A DNA stretch of 64,000 nucleotides from Cyclobacteriaceae bacterium (GCA_020832305.1 JAFIEV010000046.1:186001-250000), one strand, 5' to 3'. Positions 44,591 to 54,189 are shown, numbered from the stretch's first letter. Notes: generated by a model not told the origin, from the sequence alone. A program made the numbers and translations.

Positions 44591-46717
44591 TCAGACTTCG
44601 CTTTCTTCTTTTTGAGTTTCCGCCAGTTTTTGCTGTATGTCAAAAGGTACAGGCGAGTATTCGGCAAATTTGGCGCTAAAGCTGGCCCTTCCCTGGGTTA
44701 TAGATCGCAGCGAGGTGGTATACCTATGCATCTCAGCCAAAGGCACCTTGGCGCTAATCACTTTGTAATTATCACGGCCATCCATTCCCTGAATAATAGC
44801 CCTTCTGCCCTGGAGATCCGTCATTACCTCACCCATTAATTCTTCGGGCACCATTACATCTACATTGTAAATGGGTTCCAGGATTTTAGGATCTGCCTGA
44901 CGGAATGCCTGGCTGAATGCCTGGGCACCGGCAATTTTAAAGGAAATATCATTTGAATCAACCGGGTGCATCTTGCCATCGTGCACCATTACCCTGATGT
45001 CACGTACGTACGAACCGGTAACCGGCCCCTCTTCCATTTTCTCCATGATACCCTTCAAAATAGATGGGATAAAACGCTGATCGATTACGCCACCAACTAT
45101 ACAGTTGTAGAAGACAAGTTTGCCGCCCCAATCGAGTTTTACTTCTTCCTTACCCCTCACCGAGAATTCTGTAGGCTCTGGCATACCTTCGAAATAAGGT
45201 TCAATTTTCAGGAATACCTCGCCAAACTGTCCGGCGCCACCCGATTGCTTTTTATGGCGGTAGGAAGCCGAGGAGGGCTTTTGAATGGTTTCGCGGTAGG
45301 GTATCCGAGGTGTATAATACTCTGCTTCAATTTTATAGACATTCTTAAGTTTCCAGTCGGTAACCGCAAGGTGAAGTTCTCCCTGGGCCGACAGGATCAT
45401 TTGCTTGAGCTCACGGCTGTATTCGAAGCGAATGGTTGGATCTTCCTCATGTATTTCCCTAAGTGCCTCAGCGAGTTTTTCCTCATCATTTTTTTCTTTT
45501 GCCCTTACGGCTGTTCTGATCCTCGGCTCGGGGAATTCCATGGGGACGAGCTCAAAACTCACACTTTTATCGTGCAAGGTATGGTTGGTGCGCGTGCTCT
45601 TTAATTTCACCGTGGCTCCAATATCGCCTGCGACGAGTTTTTCAACATTTTGGCGGTTTTTACCATCCATAATGAATAGCTGATTGAAGCGCTCGACATT
45701 ATCGGTCTGGTTGTTGACCAGGTCCTGACCCACTTTCAACACACCGGAAGTCACTTTAAAAAAGTTGATTTTACCCAGGAATGGTTCAATGATGGTTTTA
45801 AATACAAATACCGATGTGGGTTTGGAAGGGTCGCAGGAGATTTCTTCACCTTCTACTGAGATTTCGGGAAACATTTCAAAGGCAGCAGGTGCCACATTAT
45901 CTATAAAGCCCATAAGCCGGCCTGATCCCATATTTCTTTTAGCAGATAAGCAGAATACCGGAACGATTTCCCGTTTCAGCATACCAATTTTAATGCCTTT
46001 TCGCATTTCGTCTTCATCGAGACTGCCTTTTTCAAAATACAATTCCATGAGCTCTTCGTCATTCTCAGCGGCCTTTTCTACCAGCTCATTGTGAAGTTCG
46101 TTGGCCTTTTCGAGCTCATCTGCAGGAATGGGAAGTTTTTCGGGTTTACCACCTTCTTTGGGGAATTTATACAAAGTCATCTTCAGCAGATCGATGATGG
46201 AATCAAAGCCCTCTCCCTGGTTAACAGGATATTGCATAAGTACAGCGGCAGAACCAAATCTCTTTTTGGCAGAGTCATAAGACATTTCAAAATCTGATTT
46301 TGGATGATCTACCTGATTTATGGCTATTATGGCAGGTTTATTGAATTTTTCTACGTAGTTCCAGATGATTTCTGTACTGATTTCCATGCCGTACTGGGCA
46401 TTGATCACCATAACGCAGGTATCTGCGACGCGAACAGAAGATACAATTTCGCCGATGAAATCATCAAGGCCTGGTGTGTCGATGATATTGATTTTATGGT
46501 CGCGCCATTCGGTGTGGAGTGAGGTGGCATAGATCGACGTTTCTCTTTCATGCTCTATATCGCGGTAATCTGAAACGGTATTTTTATCTTCTACCGAGCC
46601 CCTGCGGTTAAGCAGCCCGGCTTCATAAAGCATGGTTTCGGCAAGCGTCGTCATGCCGCTTTTCGCCCCTCCAATCAGCACAATATTTCTGATATGGTTT
46701 TCATCAAAGACTTTCAT
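44591..46717 (-). CDS. fusA2: EF-G paralogue with degenerate GTPase motifs
   Basis: A 708-residue protein with all EF-G domains: G domain (about 1-290), domain II (about 300-390), III, IV (about 480-600, HKKQSGGAGQFGEVFLKIEP) and V (YNVDVMVPEELMGEVMTDLQ). The nucleotide motifs are altered: the P-loop is GGAKSGMTT with Met22 where GKT has lysine; switch II is DTPGLDDF with Leu84 for the catalytic histidine of DTPGHVDF; the base-recognition motif is NQVD with Gln135 for Lys. Switch I lacks the usual RGITI. A Bacteroides EF-G2 without GTPase activity that supports translation has been described, and this is the best match. It is monocistronic. Confidence 0.9.
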   Translation of the reverse strand: MKVFDENHIRNIVLIGGAKSGMTTLAETMLYEAGLLNRRGSVEDKNTVSDYRDIEHERETSIYATSLHTEWRDHKINIIDTPGLDDFIGEIVSSVRVADTCVMVINAQYGMEISTEIIWNYVEKFNKPAIIAINQVDHPKSDFEMSYDSAKKRFGSAAVLMQYPVNQGEGFDSIIDLLKMTLYKFPKEGGKPEKLPIPADELEKANELHNELVEKAAENDEELMELYFEKGSLDEDEMRKGIKIGMLKREIVPVFCLSAKRNMGSGRLMGFIDNVAPAAFEMFPEISVEGEEISCDPSKPTSVFVFKTIIEPFLGKINFFKVTSGVLKVGQDLVNNQTDNVERFNQLFIMDGKNRQNVEKLVAGDIGATVKLKSTRTNHTLHDKSVSFELVPMEFPEPRIRTAVRAKEKNDEEKLAEALREIHEEDPTIRFEYSRELKQMILSAQGELHLAVTDWKLKNVYKIEAEYYTPRIPYRETIQKPSSASYRHKKQSGGAGQFGEVFLKIEPYFEGMPEPTEFSVRGKEEVKLDWGGKLVFYNCIVGGVIDQRFIPSILKGIMEKMEEGPVTGSYVRDIRVMVHDGKMHPVDSNDISFKIAGAQAFSQAFRQADPKILEPIYNVDVMVPEELMGEVMTDLQGRRAIIQGMDGRDNYKVISAKVPLAEMHRYTTSLRSITQGRASFSAKFAEYSPVPFDIQQKLAETQKEESEV

Positions 46718-46871
46718 AATCCTGGATTTTATGTTGAAAAATAAAGTTAATGTGCCTTTACATTAAAAAAAGGTTTCCATAAATCTAAAGCTTGAGACAG
46801 TTAAAAACAAATAATCAAAAAGGTTTTACCAACCGTGAAGAATAGTTTTTTAAGTCGGTAATAATTTTTAG

Positions 46872-46910
46872 TTTCTTTTGCGATGTATGCAGGATATCTG
46901 TTTCTTTTGC
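46872..46910 (+). repeat. Two 10-bp direct repeats upstream of the flippase-like gene
   Basis: TTTCTTTTGC occurs at 46872-46881 and 46901-46910, in the 226-bp divergent gap between the EF-G paralogue and the next gene. Possible regulatory repeat; may be chance. Confidence 0.25.
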
Positions 46911-46943
46911 AAAAAATATACAAATCAATCAACCGCGTAATTT

Positions 46944-47813
46944 TTGAAACCTAAAACTAAAAATGCAGTAAAGCTGCTGGTAAAATTACTCTTAACGATA
47001 ATAGCTCTATGGATTGTTGCCCGCAATATCGCCTTGCAGCAGTTGGGGGAACTTTTATTATCTGTAAATTATTTATGGCTTATCACCGCGCTGCTGTTTT
47101 TTATCTTGTCTAAAGTAATATCGGCCATTCGCCTTCTGGAATTTTTTAAATTGGCCAGACTGGAAATTTCTTTGAAATACAATCTAAGGCTGTATTGGGT
47201 GGGGATGTTTCACAATTTATACCTGCCGGGTGGTATTGGAGGTGACGGTTATAAAATATACCTGTTAAAAAAGTATTTCGATGCTCCTTATAAAAAGCTC
47301 ATCGGGGCAACACTTATTGACCGGATCAGTGGTATGGTGGCACTCTGTTTTTTATTACTGCTGCTGATTCTGGGTAGTACGATTATCGAAAGACTGGCCC
47401 CATTTTCCTGGCTGGTCTGGCTTTTGCTGTTGCTGGTCTATCCATTGAGTTATTTAAAATTTATCTGGTTTTTCAAAAGCTTCAGAAGTGCTTTTATACG
47501 TACCAGCTGGCTTTCAATGGGGGTTCAATCCATTCAACTGTTATCTACCTTTTTTCTGTTGAAAAGCCTTCATGTAGAAGATATGATTTTTGAATATCAG
47601 GCACTATTTCTGTTTTCGTCTATCATAGCGGTTTTGCCTTTTACCATTGGAGGGGTAGGGGCCAGGGAGATTGTTGTTTTACTCTTTTACAATCAGCTAA
47701 ACCTTGAAGAACACACAGCCATTGCCTTCAGCCTTTTGTTTTTTATCATGACTGCTTTTGTATCGATTTTTGGTGCAATACCGGGTACAGAGCCAGAGGT
47801 TAAATCCAATTGA
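46944..47813 (+). CDS. YbhN/LPG-synthase-TM family membrane protein (flippase-like)
   Basis: A 289-residue integral membrane protein with about eight hydrophobic segments, of the lysylphosphatidylglycerol-synthase-TM / UPF0104 family, thought to move lipids or lipid-linked glycans across membranes. Family marks: LITALLFFILSKVISAIRL, GMFHNLYLPGGIGGDGYKIY (about 91-110, the signature loop) and LPFTIGGVGAREIVVLLFY near the end. The start is a TTG at 46944, chosen because no ATG precedes the first membrane segment. Its 3' end overlaps the convergent FkbM gene by 14 bp. Confidence 0.82.
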   Translation: MKPKTKNAVKLLVKLLLTIIALWIVARNIALQQLGELLLSVNYLWLITALLFFILSKVISAIRLLEFFKLARLEISLKYNLRLYWVGMFHNLYLPGGIGGDGYKIYLLKKYFDAPYKKLIGATLIDRISGMVALCFLLLLLILGSTIIERLAPFSWLVWLLLLLVYPLSYLKFIWFFKSFRSAFIRTSWLSMGVQSIQLLSTFFLLKSLHVEDMIFEYQALFLFSSIIAVLPFTIGGVGAREIVVLLFYNQLNLEEHTAIAFSLLFFIMTAFVSIFGAIPGTEPEVKSN

Positions 47814-48438
47814 GTTTGATATTGTCAATCTGCTGCACTTCAATTCTTTTTTTCAAATCAGCTACCATTTGATCATGACCCGGGATCTTTTTTTCATGGG
47901 TTTCTACTAAAAATAAGCCAACTTTATTATAAGTCTTTTCATCAATTATTTTGTTGAGGATATCAATTTCGGCTCCTTCGACATCGAGTTTAATAATATC
48001 AATGTCTTGCTTAGATTCCTTGATAAAGGAACTAAGATCAATGGTTTCTACTTCTACCTTATTTTCTGCATCTACGTTTTTCTTGTCTTTGAGGAGGGAT
48101 GAGGCTACAGTAAAGCTAAGTTTTTTTCTTCTTTTACGATGTTTATGTAAGTAAATATTTGCTGTACCATCCTCATCTGATACTGCTTTACCGATAATTT
48201 TTATTCTGTCACAAATAGAAAATCTTTTTTTGAAATGTCTGTATGCCAAAGGATCTGGTTCAAAGGCAATAACTTTTGCTCCGTGATTTAAAAACAAATC
48301 AGATATATCGCCTTTATTTGCACCACAATCTACAAAGAGCGTATTATTATCCACTTTTTTTAAAATCTTTTGTAATTTCACCCTTGAAATGAAATAAGCG
48401 CCTTTGTTTAAAATAACTCGTTTTAATTCAGAAAACAT
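47800..48438 (-). CDS. FkbM-family methyltransferase
   Basis: A 212-residue S-adenosylmethionine-dependent methyltransferase of the FkbM type. Motif I is LFVDCGANKGDISDLFLNHG (about 34-53), the acidic end of strand 2 is VIAFEPDP, and the later motif IIKLDVEGAEIDIL (about 148-161) is the family signature. FkbM enzymes O-methylate sugars or polyketides; no partner genes are evident, though the neighbouring flippase-like gene would fit lipid-linked glycan processing. Its C-terminal end overlaps the flippase-like gene tail to tail. The next gene upstream on the same strand is another methyltransferase. Confidence 0.85.
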   Translation of the reverse strand: MFSELKRVILNKGAYFISRVKLQKILKKVDNNTLFVDCGANKGDISDLFLNHGAKVIAFEPDPLAYRHFKKRFSICDRIKIIGKAVSDEDGTANIYLHKHRKRRKKLSFTVASSLLKDKKNVDAENKVEVETIDLSSFIKESKQDIDIIKLDVEGAEIDILNKIIDEKTYNKVGLFLVETHEKKIPGHDQMVADLKKRIEVQQIDNIKLNWI

Positions 48439-48481
48439 GTAAATAGGTAAGTATTGTTAAAAATAGAAATCAGTATCTCTA

Positions 48482-49330
48482 TTAATCTAACAACTTAAAT
48501 TCAATCATGTTCAGATAATAACCATGTGGCGCATCTACGATGGCAGTTAATCCGGTTTTGTTTTTGGTTTGTAAAATGCGTTCATGTTGATGTTGATAGG
48601 GCGCACCCGGTGCTTCGAGGTTGAGTCTTTTCAGCCAATGTATGCCCGGTATACGGGTCATCAGATCATCTGGATGTTCCAGCGTCCACCTGAGCCCGGT
48701 TTTACAATATTTTAAGGCATCATTTTTCTTCAGGTACTCAATAAAATCAGGCCGCGCGCTGTCGAATAGGTAGAAACTGCCTCGAAACCTTTTAGAGATT
48801 TCCATCATGAGCGGTACAACCATTTGATCGTCAAAATAAATAACAGATGCCTCGGTAACAACCAATACAGAATCCGGTGAGGAATTCGCTACCTCCTGCA
48901 TCCAGGTATAGTCAAAGGCAGATAGTGGTAAGAACTTTCTTCTTGTATCTTCTGTGAAGAACAGCTTCCATAGCTCAAATACATCCGGCATATCCAGATC
49001 AAACCAACGAACTGTGCCATTATCAACCCTTTCAAAGCGCGTATTAAGGCCACATCCCAGTTCCACAACGGTACCTTCGGGGTGCGCAATGAGCCATTCT
49101 TTTACCCAGTCATCGATAATGGAAGTGCGAATGGTAGTGCGGGTAAGACTTCTCAATGAATCGGGATCGCTGAATTTGCTGAAATCATAATCCAGTTTTT
49201 CAACTATTTGTGCCGATACGGGATCATGGATCAAAGGGAAAGCATTTTGGGTTTCGAGTGCCCTGCCAAATAAGGGTATCAAGAGCGTTTCCTGTATCTC
49301 TCCGAGTGATTTGATTTCTATTTTAGACAT
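48482..49330 (-). CDS. LCMT/TcmP-type class I methyltransferase
   Basis: A 282-residue methyltransferase of the leucine-carboxyl-methyltransferase / tetracenomycin TcmP-like family. Motif I is GTVVELGCGLNTRFERVD (about 87-104), followed by WFDLDMPDVFELWKLFF, then VLVVTEASVIYFDDQMVVPLM with the family's acidic pair. Similar enzymes are widespread and often act on small carboxylates or phenols; the substrate cannot be given. A terminator at 49356-49383 separates it from the FloA operon, so it needs its own promoter. Confidence 0.85.
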   Translation of the reverse strand: MSKIEIKSLGEIQETLLIPLFGRALETQNAFPLIHDPVSAQIVEKLDYDFSKFSDPDSLRSLTRTTIRTSIIDDWVKEWLIAHPEGTVVELGCGLNTRFERVDNGTVRWFDLDMPDVFELWKLFFTEDTRRKFLPLSAFDYTWMQEVANSSPDSVLVVTEASVIYFDDQMVVPLMMEISKRFRGSFYLFDSARPDFIEYLKKNDALKYCKTGLRWTLEHPDDLMTRIPGIHWLKRLNLEAPGAPYQHQHERILQTKNKTGLTAIVDAPHGYYLNMIEFKLLD

Positions 49331-49355
49331 ATATAATATAAAAGGATGTATAAAT

Positions 49356-49383
49356 AAAAACCCTGCAATGTTGCAGGGTTTTT
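49356..49383. terminator. Intrinsic terminator after floA
   Basis: AAAAACCCTGCAA (49356-49368), TG, TTGCAGGGTTTTT (49371-49383): 13-bp symmetric stem with U-tails on both strands. Ends the nfeD-floA transcript running on the minus strand. Confidence 0.87.
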
Positions 49384-49409
49384 GTTCAAATCAATGCTTA
49401 AATACTGAT

Positions 49410-50399
49410 TTATTTTTTATCTCCACCTTTTGTTGAGGGGCTGTCGGTACCCGAGATTGAATCCCTCATTTTAGTGTCTGACTGAATGTTTTGCATTCTG
49501 TAGTAATCCATGATGCCCAGATTGCCGGTGTTGAAAGCTTCTGCGATGGCTTTGGGAATTTCGGCTTCTGCTTCAATAACCTTGGCCCGTGCTTCCTGTG
49601 CTTTGGCTTTCATTTCCTGTTCAAGGGCAACAGCCATGGCCCTGCGTTCTTCGGCTTTTGCTTCTGCCACCTTGAGGTCGGCATTGGCCTGGTCGATTTG
49701 CAGTTTGGCGCCTATATTGGTTCCAACATCTACATCCGCGATGTCGATGGAAAGTATTTCAAAAGCTGTACCAGCATCGAGGCCCCTTGAAAGCACCACT
49801 TTAGAAATTTTATCGGGGTTTTCAAGTACTTCTTTATGGGATTTGGCAGAACCAATAGAGGTTACAATACCTTCACCTACACGGGCAAGGATGGTGTCTT
49901 CACCGGCGCCCCCTACAAGTTGCTGAATATTGGCCCTTACGGTTACCCTGGCGATGGCGATAAGCTGAATACCATCGGCTGCCACAGCCGCCACTTTTGG
50001 TGTGGTAATTACTTTTGGATTAACAGAAATCTGCACCGCTTCAAAAACATCCCTTCCTGCCAGGTCAATAGCTGTGGCTTGTTTGAAGCCCAGGTTTATA
50101 TTGGCTTTATCGGCAGAAATAAGCGCCTTAATGACATAGGGTACATTACCACCAGCCAGGTAGTGGGTTTCGAGCTCACGTGTTGTTACGTTCAGTCCGG
50201 CTTTAGTAGCTGTGATCATGGCATTTACCACCACGGCTGGCGGTACTTTTCTGATGCGCATGAAGATAAGCTCTACCAGGCTGACTTTTACTCCGGAGAA
50301 AATAGCTGTGATCCATAGATTTATAGGAACAAAATAGAGAAATACAAATATTGCGATGATGATCGCAAATACTGTGATGAGTGTTGTGATACCTACCAT
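49410..50399 (-). CDS. floA: Flotillin-like protein FloA
   Basis: A 329-residue membrane-anchored scaffold protein of the FloA (YqfA/UPF0365) family that organises functional membrane microdomains. An N-terminal hydrophobic hairpin (about 5-35, [19 protein letters not shown]) is followed by an SPFH-like domain (about 100-225: [59 protein letters not shown]). A charged, Ala/Glu-rich coiled-coil region comes next (about 245-300: [20 protein letters not shown]). Length is typical. It is one base from nfeD upstream, a conserved pairing. Confidence 0.94.
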   Translation of the reverse strand: MVGITTLITVFAIIIAIFVFLYFVPINLWITAIFSGVKVSLVELIFMRIRKVPPAVVVNAMITATKAGLNVTTRELETHYLAGGNVPYVIKALISADKANINLGFKQATAIDLAGRDVFEAVQISVNPKVITTPKVAAVAADGIQLIAIARVTVRANIQQLVGGAGEDTILARVGEGIVTSIGSAKSHKEVLENPDKISKVVLSRGLDAGTAFEILSIDIADVDVGTNIGAKLQIDQANADLKVAEAKAEERRAMAVALEQEMKAKAQEARAKVIEAEAEIPKAIAEAFNTGNLGIMDYYRMQNIQSDTKMRDSISGTDSPSTKGGDKK

Positions 50400-50400
50400 A

Positions 50401-50871
50401 TTATGATTTTAAGGGTTCGACATAAATTTTATTTCCTTCAATGCGGATGACCTCTACCTCCTGATCGGCATCCACATAATTTCCAATGCTTGTTACTTCG
50501 TATACTTTATCATTGAATTCTGCTTTTCCAAAAGGACGTAATGAAGAAAGTGACATTCCTCTTTGTCCCACCTGTACTGTATTGGCATCTTCATCATTAA
50601 CCCTTGAGGTTATTGTGTCTTTTAGGGCAAAGGCAGTCCACGCTCCGGATTTAAAGGCTATAAATAATATTACGCCCAATATCCCCAAAGTCGAAACCAT
50701 CACATAGGTTCCGGTAGGGTTTCCAAAGTTTGAATAGGCCATGGCTATACCACCGACCAAAAATACGGCGCCAAAAATGCCAATAATGGTAGTGCCCGGG
50801 ATGAAAATAACCTCCACGATGATTAATACAATACCAATTACAATGAGACTAATTACGGAAAGCCAATCCAT
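50401..50871 (-). CDS. NfeD-family membrane protein (short form)
   Basis: A 156-residue NfeD protein: three or four hydrophobic helices (about 3-90: [45 protein letters not shown]) and a C-terminal OB-fold domain (about 98-156: [36 protein letters not shown]). NfeD proteins work with flotillin-like partners; floA follows after one base. This is the truncated type without the serine-protease domain. Confidence 0.92.
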   Translation of the reverse strand: MDWLSVISLIVIGIVLIIVEVIFIPGTTIIGIFGAVFLVGGIAMAYSNFGNPTGTYVMVSTLGILGVILFIAFKSGAWTAFALKDTITSRVNDEDANTVQVGQRGMSLSSLRPFGKAEFNDKVYEVTSIGNYVDADQEVEVIRIEGNKIYVEPLKS

Positions 50872-50894
50872 TTCGTTTTGTTATCCTGTACTTT

Positions 50895-50902
50895 CAAAGG
50901 TA
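50895..50902 (-). promoter_or_regulatory. Candidate -7 promoter element of nfeD-floA
   Basis: The minus strand reads TACCTTTG here, an exact TAnnTTTG match, about 24 nt upstream of the nfeD ATG. A TTG at usual distance was not found. Confidence 0.35.
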
Positions 50903-50929
50903 ATAATAAATCTTATTTATGAATGCACA

Positions 50930-52405
50930 TCAATATGCTTTTGCAAAAATAACTTTTTGCTTTGAAGGTTTGCCGGTTAAAATGCATTTTCCTTCTTCCA
51001 GTGTATTATCTATCGGAATGCAGCGAATCGTAGCTTTGGTCATTTCCTTGATTTTGGCTTCGGTCTCGGCCGTACCATCCCAATGGGCTTTTACAAATCC
51101 ACCTTTATTTTCCAGTATTTCAGTAAATTCTTCAAGACTATTGGCTTCATGAGTACTGTCTTCCCTGAATTTAAGCGCTTTTTGATAGATGTTGTTTTGT
51201 ATTTCATCAAGGAGATCTTTCACGCGCTTTTCAATGCCTTCAGCGGAAACGGTTTCTTTGGTGAGGGTATCCCTTCTGGCAATTTCTATGGTTCCCTGCT
51301 CTACATCCCGTGGGCCCAGGGCCAGCCGTACAGGCACCCCTTTGAGTTCGTATTCGGCAAATTTCCATCCTGGTTTATGGGTATCGCGGTCATCGAATTT
51401 CACGGTAATACCTTTTTCCCTGAGGGCATTTAATATTTTATTCGCCATTTCCAGCATTTCAGGTTCCATGCCTTTTCCTTTCATAATAGGCACAATTACC
51501 ACCTGAATGGGCGCCAGTCTGGGTGGGAGTACCAGGCCATTGTCATCGCTATGCGCCATGATAAGTCCGCCTACGAGCCGCGTGCTCGCCCCCCATGAAG
51601 TTCCCCAGACATATTCGAGGCTGCCTTCCTGGGTGGCAAATTTCACATCAAATGCTTTGGCAAAATTTTGTCCCAGAAAGTGCGATGTGCCGGCCTGAAG
51701 CGCGCGGCCATCCTGCATAAGCGCTTCAATACAGTACGTATCTACAGCTCCGGCAAATCTTTCAGATTCTGTTTTTACTCCTTTTAATACAGGCATTGCC
51801 ATATGCTGTTCGGCAAATTCTGCATATACATTCATCATTCGAATGGTTTCTTCTACGGCCTCTTCCCGGGTAGCATGGGCAGTATGGCCTTCCTGCCAGA
51901 GAAATTCAGCTGTTCTGAGAAAGAGACGTGTACGCATTTCCCATCTTACCACATTGGCCCATTGATTTATGAGTAAAGGAAGGTCGCGGTATGATTGTAT
52001 CCAGTTTTTATAGGTACTCCAGATGACCGTTTCTGAAGTAGGTCTTACGATAAGCTCTTCTTCCAGACGGGCTTCGGGGTCGACTACTATACCCTTTCCG
52101 TTTTCATCATTTTTAAGGCGATAATGCGTTACCACAGCGCATTCTTTAGCAAAACCCTCAACATGATCGGCTTCTTTGCTCAGATATGATTTAGGTATGA
52201 ATAATGGAAAATAGGCGTTGGTATGACCCGTATCTTTAAACATTTTGTCGAGGCCCGACTGTATTTTTTCCCAAATGGAATAGCCGTAGGGTTTGATAAC
52301 CATACAACCTCTTACCGGTGAATTTTCAGCCAAATCGGCCTTTTTTACCAGTTCGTTGTACCACCCTGCATAATCTTCACTTCTTTTTGGCAAGCCCTTG
52401 CTCAT
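50930..52405 (-). CDS. proS: Proline--tRNA ligase (archaeal/eukaryotic type)
   Basis: Charges tRNA-Pro with proline in the cytoplasm. The 491-residue length and lack of an inserted editing domain identify the short archaeal/eukaryotic-type ProS common in Bacteroidota. Class II motifs: motif 1 near [20 protein letters not shown], motif 2 [20 protein letters not shown] with RPTSETVIW just before, motif 3 [20 protein letters not shown]. The anticodon-binding domain follows ([32 protein letters not shown]) and the C-terminal zinc-type domain ends KVIFAKAY. Divergent from the repeat-protein gene at 52567. Confidence 0.96.
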   Translation of the reverse strand: MSKGLPKRSEDYAGWYNELVKKADLAENSPVRGCMVIKPYGYSIWEKIQSGLDKMFKDTGHTNAYFPLFIPKSYLSKEADHVEGFAKECAVVTHYRLKNDENGKGIVVDPEARLEEELIVRPTSETVIWSTYKNWIQSYRDLPLLINQWANVVRWEMRTRLFLRTAEFLWQEGHTAHATREEAVEETIRMMNVYAEFAEQHMAMPVLKGVKTESERFAGAVDTYCIEALMQDGRALQAGTSHFLGQNFAKAFDVKFATQEGSLEYVWGTSWGASTRLVGGLIMAHSDDNGLVLPPRLAPIQVVIVPIMKGKGMEPEMLEMANKILNALREKGITVKFDDRDTHKPGWKFAEYELKGVPVRLALGPRDVEQGTIEIARRDTLTKETVSAEGIEKRVKDLLDEIQNNIYQKALKFREDSTHEANSLEEFTEILENKGGFVKAHWDGTAETEAKIKEMTKATIRCIPIDNTLEEGKCILTGKPSKQKVIFAKAY

Positions 52406-52463
52406 AATTGATTTTTGGTATGAAATTTGTTGTATTTTATAAAAAAATTGATAGAATTTTCGG

Positions 52464-52471
52464 CAAATATA
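52464..52471 (-). promoter_or_regulatory. Candidate -7 promoter element of proS
   Basis: The minus strand reads TATATTTG, an exact match to TAnnTTTG, about 60 nt before the proS ATG. The -33 TTG is not obvious. Confidence 0.4.
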
Positions 52472-52566
52472 GGTTTTTGAAATTTATTTTAACTTAAATT
52501 GCAGATTATTCGTTAACTTTACTGGAACAGAACATTTTGAATTAAATTATAGAAAGGGGCAAAATC

Positions 52567-54189
52567 ATGAAAGCGCGAAACACCAAAAATGTATGGAGCA
52601 TGAGCCTAGCGCTGCTGATAGGATTCGGATCGTCGATCGCCCTGGCGCAAACCCAGGAATATGATGATATGTATTTCAGCAGAAAAGACAGGAAAAAAGT
52701 GACCAGGCAGGTTGCTGAACCTTCTGCTAGTGCTATTGAAACCAACACCACTAATTTCAACACAGCGGAGAATCTGTCTTCGAGAAACGTCAATCCTGAG
52801 TTTCTTGCCAGATACAATGCCAGTTCAGCTGAGAGCACATCGAATATGAGATCTCCCAGCTATTTTGAAGCTTCTACCTCTTCGATTGATGGCACGGTAG
52901 ATGGTGATTACTATCTCGAAGCTGCAGAGCGGAGAGACAACAGAGACATTACGATCAACAACAACTATTTCGGTAACAACATGGGTTGGGGAGGCCGCTG
53001 GGCTATGAACCCCATGTTCGGAATGGGCTTTGATCCATTCTGGGGCCCTGGAATGGGCATGGGAATGGGCATGGGCATGGGCTTTGGCAATCCCTGGATG
53101 ATGGGTCCTGGTATGGGAATGGGAATGGGAATGATGAATGTCAGCATAGGCTGGGGCGGAGGCTTCGGTTTCGGCAATCCCTGGATGATGGGTGGCTTCG
53201 GCAATCCCTGGATGATGGGCGGTTTCCACGACCCCTGGATGATGGGTGGTTTTTACGACCCCTGGATGATGGGTATGGGCTGGGGACGTCCCTGGGGAAT
53301 GGGCGGCTTTTATAATCCCTGGATGATGGGTGGCTTCGGTTGGGGTCGTCCCTGGGGAATGGGCTGGAGAGGCGGCTATATGATGGGTTACCATCACGGT
53401 TTTCATAATGGCCTTTGGGCCGGAGGGTTCCACAGACCTATTATAGGTGGTGGTGAAATTCACAGACCTGTGTATGGTGCCAGAGCCGCAAGGAGCAGCA
53501 CTTATGGATCAGGTACTCCTTCCAGAATTGCTACCGGCAATGAAGCCAGAACCACCAGGTATGCAGATAACAGCAGCGGACAAAGGGTTTCTTCGTCAGC
53601 GAGAACTTCAACAGGTTCTGCCAGAACGACTGCAGCCTCTTCAAGAGTAGGCAGAGACTATGGCAGGGTACAGAATGAAATGTATAGCAGTTCTGCCCGT
53701 TCGAGAGCATCAGCTGCCAGTGTAGCGACTCCTGGCCGAAACACAGGAACTGCCGCAGGTCGTACAGCTGGAGTTACTTCAGCACCGGCAAGAAGTGCCA
53801 ATACATCAGCAATAAACAGTGCAAGACCTCAGCGTAGCAGCGGTACATTTAATGCACCGGCTAACAGCAGCTCTCAGCGCAATAGCTATAATAATTTTAA
53901 CAGAGGCAGCAGCTCGCCTGCTTACCAGCAAAGGTCAGCTCCAACCAGATCATCTGGCGTAGCACCTTCAAGTGGTAGCACACCGGGCAGAAGCAGCAGC
54001 CCAAGTTTCAGTTCACCGAGCAGAAGCAGCAGTCCTTCTTATAACTCGTCACCGAGTAGAAGCAGCAGCCCAAGTTTCAGCTCACCGAGCAGAAGCAGCT
54101 CACCGAGCTTTAGCAGTCCTTCAAGAGGTGGTGGAGGAAGTTACTCTGCACCTTCAAGATCTTCAGGAGGATCAAGAGGCAGACCTTAG
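52567..54189 (+). CDS. Secreted Met/Gly-rich and Ser/Arg-rich repeat protein
   Basis: A 540-residue secreted protein of low complexity. Signal peptide about 1-27 (LALLIGFGSSIALA). A moderately normal region follows (about 30-135). Next is a Gly/Met/Trp region (about 138-280) with MGMGMG runs and six [N/D]PWMMG units, then GRPWGM twice and a His-bearing patch (YHHGFHNG). From about 300 the chain is Ser/Ala/Arg/Gly-rich, ending in SRSSSPSFSSP repeats. No known enzyme domain. Methionine- and histidine-rich tracts can bind copper or other soft metals, and the tail is disordered. A metal-binding or adhesive surface role is speculative. The gene precedes an outer-membrane barrel gene by 78 nt. Confidence 0.8.
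   Translation: MKARNTKNVWSMSLALLIGFGSSIALAQTQEYDDMYFSRKDRKKVTRQVAEPSASAIETNTTNFNTAENLSSRNVNPEFLARYNASSAESTSNMRSPSYFEASTSSIDGTVDGDYYLEAAERRDNRDITINNNYFGNNMGWGGRWAMNPMFGMGFDPFWGPGMGMGMGMGMGFGNPWMMGPGMGMGMGMMNVSIGWGGGFGFGNPWMMGGFGNPWMMGGFHDPWMMGGFYDPWMMGMGWGRPWGMGGFYNPWMMGGFGWGRPWGMGWRGGYMMGYHHGFHNGLWAGGFHRPIIGGGEIHRPVYGARAARSSTYGSGTPSRIATGNEARTTRYADNSSGQRVSSSARTSTGSARTTAASSRVGRDYGRVQNEMYSSSARSRASAASVATPGRNTGTAAGRTAGVTSAPARSANTSAINSARPQRSSGTFNAPANSSSQRNSYNNFNRGSSSPAYQQRSAPTRSSGVAPSSGSTPGRSSSPSFSSPSRSSSPSYNSSPSRSSSPSFSSPSRSSSPSFSSPSRGGGGSYSAPSRSSGGSRGRP
53035..53365 (+). repeat. Degenerate tandem repeats coding Gly-Met and PWMMG units
   Basis: Contains GGCATGGGAATG-type hexamer runs near 53055-53085 and 53110-53140, and six copies of a CCCTGGATGATGGG core between 53090 and 53330. 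Repeats are in frame with the gene and could expand or contract by slippage. Confidence 0.85.
53985..54140 (+). repeat. Tandem repeats coding SRSSSPSFSSP units
   Basis: Repeated AGAAGCAGCAG(C/T)CC blocks with spacer AAGTTTCAG(T/C)TCACCGAGC occur about four times, in frame. Typical source of length variation. Confidence 0.8.

Noticed and set aside
44966-45604. 212-codon plus-strand frame
   Set aside because: Antisense to the EF-G paralogue, no recognisable domain or start context.
49836-50318. 160-codon plus-strand frame
   Set aside because: Antisense to floA; composition follows that gene's codon pattern.
53035-53365. CRISPR-like repeat series
   Set aside because: Units are short, in frame, directly adjoining and encode protein repeats; there are no unique spacers and no cas genes.
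52825-53463. 212-codon minus-strand frame rich in His-Pro-Gly
   Set aside because: Lies wholly antisense to the Met/Gly-rich repeat gene; its HHPG pattern is the complement of the PWMMG-coding repeats.
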